Position numbers and translations under genes: made by a program. Below are positions 1 to 6,307 of a stretch of DNA of 42,712 nt, piece by piece. The notes under the pieces were generated by a model, which searched no databases, was not told the origin of the DNA, and was given only the letters and a program-made list of their open reading frames with translations. The stretch lies in IMG/VR virus record IMGVR_UViG_3300033273_000011, positions 1 to 42,712 of that record; one strand, written 5' to 3'. The DNA comes from a virus. Position 1 is the first letter of the stretch. Each line of letters starts with the position of its first letter.

Positions 1-1
1 G

Positions 2-397
2 GTAGTCATCAAACTCAAAGCACCACCGCTAAAATTATATGAAGGAGAAATCAAAGACCGTATTGTCATGCGCTTACAGCCTAATCCTCATCTCGATATC
101 CGTATGGATATTAAGTCACCTGGGCTCAATGACGACTTGGAAGTGGCAACACTCACCCACTCCTATCCACAGGACAGGGCAATAGATGGTTACGAAAAAC
201 TTCTTTACGATGCTATTAATGGCGACCAGTCACACTTCGTCCATGCCGATGAAGTTATGGAATCATGGAGAATCGTTGATGACCTTCTCTGTACTGGTGA
301 CAGCTGTCCCATTCGTACTGTTCCTTACATCTATACTGGTGGATGGGGACCACAGTACAAAGTAGATCGTATCACTGATTGGGATTATCCAGCATGA
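2..397 (+). CDS. zwf: Glucose-6-phosphate dehydrogenase, C-terminal part (5' end outside window)
   Basis: The frame is open from base 2 to the TGA at 395-397, so only the last 131 residues are present. The sequence matches the C-terminal domain of glucose-6-phosphate dehydrogenase: an RLQPNP strand, the GDQSHFVHADEVMESW helix with WRIVDDLL, and a GGWGP segment close to the end. The enzyme oxidises glucose-6-phosphate to 6-phosphogluconolactone and makes NADPH. In cyanophages zwf is a known auxiliary metabolic gene, thought to push host carbon through the pentose phosphate pathway for nucleotide synthesis. The catalytic and NADP-binding parts lie upstream and cannot be checked. The stop overlaps the next start (ATGA). 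Confidence 0.88.
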   Translation, partial: VVIKLKAPPLKLYEGEIKDRIVMRLQPNPHLDIRMDIKSPGLNDDLEVATLTHSYPQDRAIDGYEKLLYDAINGDQSHFVHADEVMESWRIVDDLLCTGDSCPIRTVPYIYTGGWGPQYKVDRITDWDYPA

Positions 398-633
398 AAA
401 AAGAAGACGAAGAAAAGAAAAAGCGAATAGAACAGATCAGTAAGCATCTTCATCCTCACGATGATGAACCTGATCCGACTGCTCATATGGGGAACTATAA
501 CTTTCCTCAAATGCTTTTTGCTTTCTGCCTCGGATTCTGTACCATGTTTGTCTTGGTAGTAGATGAAATAAATGATTTCAAAGGTTGTCCTTTCCCCGAG
601 TATTTCGATGAACCACGTTCAACTGTTCGTTAG
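394..633 (+). CDS. Small membrane protein, unknown function (79 aa)
   Basis: I chose ATG 394, which overlaps the zwf stop as ATGA. A TTG at 379 would add five residues but has no better ribosome site. The first 35 residues are very charged (MKKEDEEKKKR, then a His/Asp-rich stretch), followed by one hydrophobic segment near residues 44-58 (LFAFCLGFCTMFVLVV) and a short polar tail. This looks like a single-pass inner-membrane protein. I recognise no family. It starts a run of five small overlapping ORFs between zwf and the packaging genes. Confidence 0.6.
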   Translation: MKKEDEEKKKRIEQISKHLHPHDDEPDPTAHMGNYNFPQMLFAFCLGFCTMFVLVVDEINDFKGCPFPEYFDEPRSTVR

Positions 634-640
634 ACACGTT

Positions 641-766
641 ATGAATACCCCATGGTGCTTAGGTGTCATGGGGTTTTGTCTTGTATTTGTTCCTATCATA
701 GGTATGCACCTTGTACATAAATATGGATGGGAACACTGGGAACCTTTCGATAGGAGTCACAAATGA
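641..766 (+). CDS. Tiny membrane protein, unknown function (41 aa)
   Basis: The frame is open from further upstream, with ATGs at 572, 608 and 641. I favour 641, just after the previous stop at 633, because it gives a clean N-terminal membrane segment (CLGVMGFCLVFVPIIGMHLV). None of the three starts has a strong Shine-Dalgarno; starts 608 or 572 would overlap the upstream gene. The C-terminal part (KYGWEHWEPFDRSHK) is polar and aromatic. The stop overlaps the next gene as ATGA. Function unknown. Confidence 0.45.
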   Translation: MNTPWCLGVMGFCLVFVPIIGMHLVHKYGWEHWEPFDRSHK

Positions 767-972
767 ACCCTGTAATTTTAATTGGGTGCTTCACACCCCT
801 CATCATCATCTTCATTGTGATGAAACTTGCTGTTTGGATTGAAGCCGTAAATGCTGAACAGGATTATGTTAGACGAGAACCTTTACGAAAACGAGGACCC
901 TTCGTGGAGAATCCATATGCTGACGTTGATGAAGAGGAAGAGGAATATGGAGATCGAACAGATTATAGATGA
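763..972 (+). CDS. Small membrane protein with acidic tail (69 aa)
   Basis: ATG 763 overlaps the previous stop and has a TAGGAG ribosome site 7 bases upstream (751-756). Residues 3-25 are hydrophobic (VILIGCF...IIIFIVMKLAV) and should span the membrane. The remainder is soluble and ends in a run of acidic residues (DVDEEEEEYGD). The last 26 bases are shared with the next ORF, whose ribosome site is the GAAGAGGAAG that encodes the acidic run. No family recognised. Confidence 0.55.
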   Translation: MNPVILIGCFTPLIIIFIVMKLAVWIEAVNAEQDYVRREPLRKRGPFVENPYADVDEEEEEYGDRTDYR

Positions 973-1090
973 GGCACTTGAAGAATACTACAATGAAAAA
1001 GGTCGTCCCGTCCCTCGCTGGAAGAAAGAAAAATATTCCTGGTGGCGTGAATATCTAGAGTCACTAGGAATGGATCCCAACAACCCATGA
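947..1090 (+). CDS. Small acidic/basic protein, unknown function (47 aa)
   Basis: The frame is open from 851, but ATG 947 is preferred because it is preceded by a purine-rich GAAGAGGAAGAGG at normal spacing. The product is short and highly charged, with an acidic N-terminal half (MEIEQIIDEALEEYYNEKG) and a basic aromatic middle (RWKKEKYSWWREYLESLG). It overlaps the upstream gene by 26 bases and the downstream one by ATGA. Probably an early small protein; function unknown. Confidence 0.5.
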   Translation: MEIEQIIDEALEEYYNEKGRPVPRWKKEKYSWWREYLESLGMDPNNP

Positions 1091-1284
1091 ACGAAGAACC
1101 AGATTACGACTATAGTGTTAATTTGACCATAGAAGACATCCATCTTCTACATCACTGTGTGCTGAAAAGAATTGAGAACTGGGAAGGGTCTCCCTCACGA
1201 CATCCCAGTGAGCAGGAGCATTTGTGGTACTTGAGAGATTCATTATATCGTATGGTATTAGAATATAAATTCGAAAACATGTAG
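1087..1284 (+). CDS. Hypothetical protein (65 aa)
   Basis: It starts at the ATGA overlap with the previous gene and ends at a TAG at 1282-1284, followed by an 81-base gap. The product is soluble and mostly helical in appearance, with His-Leu-Leu-His-His near residue 20 and a HPSEQEHLWYLRDSLYRM segment. I do not recognise a domain. It is the last gene of the run of overlapping small ORFs that follows zwf. Confidence 0.55.
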   Translation: MNEEPDYDYSVNLTIEDIHLLHHCVLKRIENWEGSPSRHPSEQEHLWYLRDSLYRMVLEYKFENM

Positions 1285-1333
1285 TTTCCTTATCAAATTG
1301 TAATCATTCTTCACACTATTTTTTCCTAGATAC

Positions 1334-1348
1334 AGTATACTAACGTTA
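1334..1348 (+). promoter_or_regulatory. Possible host-type promoter with two palindromes
   Basis: In the gap before the 93-aa ORF there is a TATACT at 1336-1341 that could be a -10 box. It lies in the palindrome AGTATACT, which abuts a second palindrome, TAACGTTA (1341-1348). No convincing -35 lies 16-18 bases upstream. The TCCTAGAT-type sequence just upstream resembles that before the -10 of the gene 55 promoter. Weak call. Confidence 0.3.
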
Positions 1349-1365
1349 CATTACGGACAACTACC

Positions 1366-1647
1366 ATGGAATCAGACCGAGAATTTTCAGACCTTACTAT
1401 GAGTAGGGTCGAATGTGAAAAGTGTGGTGCAACATGGATTAACGGGCAACACATTTGGTCAGGTACAGGAGCAAAAGGAAACGATGTTGATCTTGCTGGG
1501 TTGGTCTGTAATAATCTTGGTGATGACCGTTGTATCAATCCAAGCAGAGGGGTGGACGGTGGTGACACATGGGAGAAGAGAATGGAAGACCTCGACAAGT
1601 TTGGTGAGAAGTATGACGAGGGAGAATCCCAGTGGTGGAATAAATAG
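1366..1647 (+). CDS. Small Cys-rich protein upstream of terminase (93 aa)
   Basis: ATG 1366 is the first start after the preceding gap. The product has four cysteines in a CEKCG ... VCNN ... RCIN arrangement between residues 19 and 57, which could bind zinc, and an acidic C-terminal half. Its position directly before gene 17 is that of the small terminase subunit gene 16 in T4. However, it is too short, and I see no helix-turn-helix or gp16-like coiled core, so I do not call it gp16. The stop codon TAG lies inside the late promoter of gene 17. Confidence 0.6.
   Translation: MESDREFSDLTMSRVECEKCGATWINGQHIWSGTGAKGNDVDLAGLVCNNLGDDRCINPSRGVDGGDTWEKRMEDLDKFGEKYDEGESQWWNK
1639..1646 (+). promoter_or_regulatory. 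T4-type late promoter of gene 17 (AATAAATA)
   Basis: AATAAATA differs from the T4 late consensus TATAAATA at one base and lies 22 bases before the gene 17 ATG. It overlaps the upstream stop codon. With T4 spacing, the transcript should start near 1652. Confidence 0.55.
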
Positions 1648-1668
1648 TTACATATGAATAGTATGTAA
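1648..1668 (+). promoter_or_regulatory. Start-codon-sequestering hairpin before gene 17
   Basis: TTACATA (1648-1654) and TATGTAA (1662-1668) are perfect inverted repeats with a 7-base loop. The 3' arm ends on the A of the gene 17 ATG. The predicted late start near 1652 falls within the 5' arm, so only read-through RNA could form the hairpin. The stem is short and AT-rich, so stability is uncertain. Confidence 0.45.
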
Positions 1669-3320
1669 TGGGTGCTGGAGACGACATTTATCTTGGTAAT
1701 CCGCTTCTAAAAAAAGCGAATGTAAAGATTGATTTTACCAAGGAACAAGTTGAAGAATATGTTAAGTGTGCTAATGATCCAGTATACTTTACCAAGAACT
1801 ATGTACAGATCGTTTCACTTGACGAAGGTCTAGTACCATTTAAAATGTGGGACTTCCAAGAAGAACTGATTAGGAAGTTCCACCACAACAGATTTAACAT
1901 TGCTAAACTACCTCGACAGACTGGTAAGTCTACTACGGTTGTTTCTTATCTGTTGCACTATATTCTGTTCAACGACAACGTTAATATCGGCATCCTAGCG
2001 AACAAAGCATCCACTGCTAGGGACCTTTTGGCAAGACTTGCAACAGCATATGAAAACTTACCTAAGTGGATCCAGCAAGGCGTGGTAGTATGGAACAAAG
2101 GAAACATCGAATTAGAAAATGGCAGTAAGATATTGGCAGCTTCTACGTCTGCAAGTGCTGTCCGAGGTATGTCGTTTAACATCATCTTTCTCGACGAGTT
2201 CGCGTTCGTCCCGAATCACATTGCTGACTCGTTCTTTGCCTCTGTTTATCCTACTATTACTTCTGGTAAAAGCACGAAAGTAATTATTATCTCTACCCCA
2301 CAGGGTATGAACCACTTCTATAAAATGTGGATGGATGCTGTTAACGGCAGAAACGGATACACATACCACGAAGTACATTGGTCTCAGGTTCCTGGTAGGG
2401 ATGCTGAGTGGAAAGAACAAACAATTAAAAACACATCCCAACGACAGTTCACACAGGAATTTGAGTGTGAATTCTTAGGATCGGTTGATACATTAATCTC
2501 TGCCGCCAAACTCAAGGCACTAGTGTTTGAAGAACCTATTACTAGGAACAAGGGATTAGATGTATATGAAAAACCAAAAGAAAAAGCAGAATACTTAATG
2601 ACAGTTGACGTTAGTCGTGGCATCGGTGGCGACTACTCTGCTTTCATTGTGTATGATATTACTACTGTTCCTTATCGTATTGTAGCCAAGTACAGGAACA
2701 ATGAAATCAAACCCATGCTATTCCCTAGCGTCATCAATGATGTTGCCAGGGGATATAATAATGCCTGGGTATTGTGTGAAGTGAACGATATTGGTGATCA
2801 AGTAGCATCTATTCTAAATTTTGATCTAGAGTATCCTAACGTTCTCATGTGTGCTATGAGAGGACGTGCTGGTCAGATTGTTGGACAGGGATTCTCTGGT
2901 AACAAAACACAACTTGGCGTCAAGATGAGTATTACTGTTAAAAAAGTTGGTTGTGCTAACCTCAAACAGATTATTGAAGATGACAAACTTATCTTTAATG
3001 ACTACGATATTATCAATGAGTTGACTACATTCATTCAGAAAAAGCAATCATTTGAAGCTGACGAAGGATTCCACGATGACCTTGTAATGTGTATGGTTAT
3101 CTTCGCTTGGTTGGTTCAACAAGATTACTTCAAAGAGATGACTGACAATGATATTCGTCAGCGTATCTACGATGAGCAAAAGAATCAGATTGAGCAGGAC
3201 ATGGCACCATTCGGATTTATTACTACGGGTCTAGAAGGTGACGAAGGGTTTGTCACTGATGGTACAGTGTGGTATGGAGATACTCAAGAAGATGTTGGAT
3301 ATATGTGGGACTATAGGTAA
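1668..3320 (+). CDS. 17: Terminase large subunit gp17
   Basis: This is the packaging motor ATPase and headful nuclease, which docks on the portal and pumps DNA into the prohead. At 550 aa it is a little shorter than T4 gp17 (610). The N-terminal ATPase domain has a Walker A (PRQTGKST, 82-89), a Walker B with catalytic Glu (IIFLDE, 172-177) and a motif III-like IIISTPQG (206-213). The C-terminal RNase H-fold nuclease has acidic residues at D314 (TVDVSRG), E371 (CEVND) and D470/D471 (HDDL). No intein or frameshift is visible. The late promoter and hairpin just upstream suggest that only late transcripts are well translated. Confidence 0.97.
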   Translation: MGAGDDIYLGNPLLKKANVKIDFTKEQVEEYVKCANDPVYFTKNYVQIVSLDEGLVPFKMWDFQEELIRKFHHNRFNIAKLPRQTGKSTTVVSYLLHYILFNDNVNIGILANKASTARDLLARLATAYENLPKWIQQGVVVWNKGNIELENGSKILAASTSASAVRGMSFNIIFLDEFAFVPNHIADSFFASVYPTITSGKSTKVIIISTPQGMNHFYKMWMDAVNGRNGYTYHEVHWSQVPGRDAEWKEQTIKNTSQRQFTQEFECEFLGSVDTLISAAKLKALVFEEPITRNKGLDVYEKPKEKAEYLMTVDVSRGIGGDYSAFIVYDITTVPYRIVAKYRNNEIKPMLFPSVINDVARGYNNAWVLCEVNDIGDQVASILNFDLEYPNVLMCAMRGRAGQIVGQGFSGNKTQLGVKMSITVKKVGCANLKQIIEDDKLIFNDYDIINELTTFIQKKQSFEADEGFHDDLVMCMVIFAWLVQQDYFKEMTDNDIRQRIYDEQKNQIEQDMAPFGFITTGLEGDEGFVTDGTVWYGDTQEDVGYMWDYR

Positions 3321-3550
3321 TGGACTTAAGCGATCAGTTTTCTCTAGATCATTTAATATTCAAGGAAAGAACTTGCCGTACATGTGGTAAGACTAAGAGT
3401 TTGATGGATGACTTTTACTTAACAAGAAAAGATAGAGCAACTGTAGCATCGGCATACTCCTATGAATGTAAAGTATGTACTGTAAAGAGAGTTTTAGAAA
3501 CTAGAAAAAATAGAGATACCACTACCATGTGGGACTATCCAGACTGGTAA
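3320..3550 (+). CDS. Small Cys4 zinc-ribbon-like protein between 17 and 18 (76 aa)
   Basis: It overlaps the gene 17 stop by one base. Residues 19-22 (CRTC) and about 50-53 (CKVC) form a CxxC...CxxC pair with basic residues between and after, typical of a small zinc-binding or HNH-like nucleic-acid-binding fold, but I see no His-Asn-His catalytic motif. The protein ends in TTMWDYPDW, close to the gp17 end (GYMWDYR). The gene sits at a constant-looking spot between terminase and sheath, so a packaging or regulatory role is possible. Function not known. Confidence 0.65.
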   Translation: MDLSDQFSLDHLIFKERTCRTCGKTKSLMDDFYLTRKDRATVASAYSYECKVCTVKRVLETRKNRDTTTMWDYPDW

Positions 3551-3588
3551 TGTTCACGTTTTGTTTCCCCACTCAAGGAGTCCAAAAT

Positions 3589-3596
3589 AATAAATA
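3589..3596 (+). promoter_or_regulatory. Late promoter of gene 18 (AATAAATA)
   Basis: AATAAATA lies in the 86-base gap before the sheath gene, 40 bases before its ATG. The ribosome site CAGGAG (3624-3629) is not in an obvious hairpin. Expected start is near 3602. Confidence 0.65.
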
Positions 3597-3636
3597 ATTT
3601 TAGATTAATATCTGGATACCTACAGGAGAAAAACAC

Positions 3637-5598
3637 ATGGCAAGTCTTATCTCGCCTGGTATTGTAATTAAAGAACGTGATCTAACTGCTGGTGTAGTTG
3701 GTAACAGTCAAGCAATCACTGCTGCTTTTGCCTCGACATTTGCTAAAGGTCCCGTTGGAGAAATTACAACTATCAGCAGTCAAGCCGAACTAGTTGAAAT
3801 GTTTGGCAAGCCCAGTGCTGCCAACGCCGAAGATTATTTCGTTGCTTCCGAATTTCTAGGTTACGGCGGTAGACTCGCTGTAATCCGTGCCGAAACTGGC
3901 ACAAACTCCGCCAACTCTGGCGCTAACGCTTCACTCAATGTCAAGAACTCTGTTGATTGGATGAGCGGTCTTGGCACTGGCGAATCGTATGTTGCTAAGA
4001 CTCCTGGTGAGTGGGGCAACTCTCTACGTGTTATCGTTGCTGACCGTGGTGCTGACCAAATCATCACCCTCGCCACAGTTCCTACTTCTGTTCCAACAGC
4101 AGGCGGCGCTGTAACATTTAACCTCGATGGTGGCGGCACTGCTACTGCTGAAGTTATCTCGTATGCCGACAAAGTTCTAACCGTTGTACTCGACGATCCT
4201 TCTCGTTTGATCACAACTGCTGATAACCTAGAAGACGGTCCTACCGACATTGTTATCAGTTCTGTTGCTGACTGGTGGTCCTCCACTAGCGTTGGTGGCG
4301 TTTCTCTTTCTGCCATCGGTCCTCGTCCTGGCACGTCTGCTTATGCTGCTGCTCGTAACATCAAGTATGACGAAGTTCACGTTGCTGTTGTAGATAGAGA
4401 CGGTGGTATCTCTGGTACTGCTGGAACAGTTATCGAGCGTCTCCTTTATCTCTCCAAACTATCTGATGGTAAGGGCGCTGAGAACCAAGCAACTTACTAC
4501 AAGGATGCTATCAATAATGGTTCTGAGTACATCTATCACGGCACTACAGTTGTTGGTGCTTATGCTCCTGCTTCTGATAACGCTGGTGATACCTGGGGTC
4601 AAGCATCTGGTACTGCTGGTTTAGATGCCTTCACCCTTGCTCTTGCTACCTCTACTGATCTCAGTGCTGGCGACAGCGACTACGACTACACCTCTGGTGA
4701 AATCGTCGATGCTTACAACCTCTTCACTGAAGCAGACACCACGGACCTAGCATTCGTCATCATGGGTGGCGGCATGGGTATTGAGAATGACACCAAACTC
4801 AAAGCTGGTGCTGTCATGGGTGTTGCTCAAAGTAGAAAAGATTGTATCGCTTTCGTTTCTCCTCATAGAGAAAATCAGATTGCTGCTACTGGTGGTGCTC
4901 TCAGCAGATCTCTCCAGAAGACTCAGACAATCAACTTCTTCAATACTCTAGCATCTACTTCTTACGCTGTATTCGACAGTGGTTATAAGTACATGTACGA
5001 CCGTTTCAACGATGTCTATCGTTGGATTCCATGTAACGGCGACGTTGCTGGTCTCTGTGTTTCCACTTCTGCTTCTACCGAAGATTGGTACTCCCCTGCT
5101 GGAACTAACCGTGGTGGTCTAAGAAATGCTGTGAAACTAGCATTCAACCCAACTCAAGCTGATAGAGACGAACTGTATCAGGCAAGAATCAATCCTATTG
5201 TTTCTCTCCCTGGTTCTGGAACCGTTCTATTCGGTGACAAGACTGCTCTTGCTTCTCCTTCTGCCTTCGACAGAATTAACGTTCGTCGTTTGTTCCTTGC
5301 TATTCAGAAGAGAGCAGAAGGTCTTGCTAAAGGTGTACTGTTTGAGCAAAACGATGCTACAACCAGAGTTGGTTTTGCTTCTGCCTTGAATTCCTTCCTG
5401 GCTGAAGTCCAAGCAAGAAGAGGAGTCACCGACTTCCTCGTAGTTTGTAATGAAACGAATAACACCGCTTCTGTTATTGACCGTAACGAATTTGTTGCTG
5501 AGATTTACGTCAAGCCAACCCGTTCGATCAACTACGTCACGGTTACCCTCACGGCAACCAAGACTGGTGTTTCCTTCAGTGAAGTAATCGGTGGTTGA
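3637..5598 (+). CDS. 18: Tail sheath protein gp18
   Basis: This is the contractile tail sheath subunit, 653 aa, almost the length of T4 gp18 (659). The N-terminus (LISPGIVIKERD) and C-terminus (TRSINYVTVTLTATKTG) are the conserved parts that form the inner sheath layer and the inter-subunit strand exchange. The middle (about residues 80-330) is Gly/Ala/Thr-rich and variable, as expected for the outer domains. AGGAG stands 8 bases before the ATG. It heads the late 18-19 unit behind its own late promoter. Confidence 0.96.
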   Translation: MASLISPGIVIKERDLTAGVVGNSQAITAAFASTFAKGPVGEITTISSQAELVEMFGKPSAANAEDYFVASEFLGYGGRLAVIRAETGTNSANSGANASLNVKNSVDWMSGLGTGESYVAKTPGEWGNSLRVIVADRGADQIITLATVPTSVPTAGGAVTFNLDGGGTATAEVISYADKVLTVVLDDPSRLITTADNLEDGPTDIVISSVADWWSSTSVGGVSLSAIGPRPGTSAYAAARNIKYDEVHVAVVDRDGGISGTAGTVIERLLYLSKLSDGKGAENQATYYKDAINNGSEYIYHGTTVVGAYAPASDNAGDTWGQASGTAGLDAFTLALATSTDLSAGDSDYDYTSGEIVDAYNLFTEADTTDLAFVIMGGGMGIENDTKLKAGAVMGVAQSRKDCIAFVSPHRENQIAATGGALSRSLQKTQTINFFNTLASTSYAVFDSGYKYMYDRFNDVYRWIPCNGDVAGLCVSTSASTEDWYSPAGTNRGGLRNAVKLAFNPTQADRDELYQARINPIVSLPGSGTVLFGDKTALASPSAFDRINVRRLFLAIQKRAEGLAKGVLFEQNDATTRVGFASALNSFLAEVQARRGVTDFLVVCNETNNTASVIDRNEFVAEIYVKPTRSINYVTVTLTATKTGVSFSEVIGG

Positions 5599-5639
5599 TT
5601 AATTTATTCACTTCACAAACGTATTAGAGGAAAACAACA

Positions 5640-6269
5640 ATGGCAACACGTATTAATCAATTCATTACCCAAATTGGGCAGGGCGTTAAGCCCAATATGT
5701 TCTCGGTTGATATTCAATTCCCTGGATCGAACCTATCTTCTGGAACAGTTTCTGACGCTGACCGTGAGTTGGTCAACGTACTTTGTAAGTCCGCTGCTCT
5801 ACCCGCTTCGAACCTAGGTGTTATCGAAGTTCCTTTCCGTGGTAGAACAGTTAAGATCGCTGGTGATCGTACCTTCGATACTTGGACCGCTACGTTCTTC
5901 AACGACAAGGACATGAAGATTCGTTCCTTCTTCGAATCTTGGTTGGAATCCATGAACACCCATGAGGGTAACTACTCTCCTAACTTCGTTCCTACGAGCG
6001 AAGATGGTGGTTACATGGCAACTCTCGATGTTAAGCAACTTGAGAAGCATGGTGTTGAGGGTGGTCAAATCCTCAGACAGTACCAACTTCAACATTGCTT
6101 CCCAACCAATGTCTCCCAGATTGATCTTGCTTATGATAGCAATGATCAGGTTGAAGAGTTCTCGGTTGAATTCCAGTATTCTTACTGGAAGGTTGTCAGT
6201 CCAACTGACAGCAACCTAGAGGGTGGCGACTCTGGTAGAGATGGCACCACGAATCTGATCGAACTTTGA
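5640..6269 (+). CDS. 19: Tail tube protein gp19
   Basis: This is the inner tail tube subunit, which stacks in hexamer rings inside the sheath. It has 209 aa against 163 in T4; the extra length is mainly at the C-terminus, which ends in a Gly/Asp-rich segment. The recognisable features are INQFITQIGQGVKPNMFSV at the start, FRGRTVKIAGDRTF near residue 65 and the late EEFSVEFQYSYWKV strand pair. It follows gene 18 after 41 bases with an AGAGGAAAA ribosome site and no late promoter of its own. Confidence 0.94.
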   Translation: MATRINQFITQIGQGVKPNMFSVDIQFPGSNLSSGTVSDADRELVNVLCKSAALPASNLGVIEVPFRGRTVKIAGDRTFDTWTATFFNDKDMKIRSFFESWLESMNTHEGNYSPNFVPTSEDGGYMATLDVKQLEKHGVEGGQILRQYQLQHCFPTNVSQIDLAYDSNDQVEEFSVEFQYSYWKVVSPTDSNLEGGDSGRDGTTNLIEL

Positions 6270-6272
6270 TCT

Positions 6273-6280
6273 AATAAATA
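6273..6280 (+). promoter_or_regulatory. Late promoter of gene 20 (AATAAATA), flanked by GATC sites
   Basis: AATAAATA lies between genes 19 and 20, with the expected start near 6286. GATC tetranucleotides occur at 6257, 6268, 6281 and 6297, two of them flanking the octamer closely. The phage encodes a Dam-like methylase. Confidence 0.6.
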
Positions 6281-6304
6281 GATCTATAGGAACATAGATC
6301 TATT
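6277..6304 (+). promoter_or_regulatory. 11-bp hairpin with AGGAAC loop before gene 20
   Basis: Two copies of the palindrome ATAGATCTAT (6278-6287 and 6294-6303) can pair as an 11-bp stem (6277-6287 with 6294-6304) around the loop AGGAAC. The only Shine-Dalgarno-like sequence before the ATG at 6308 is this AGGA. RNA starting at the late promoter (near 6286) lacks nearly all of the 5' arm; read-through RNA from 18-19 would contain the whole hairpin. Confidence 0.6.
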
Positions 6305-6307
6305 GAG

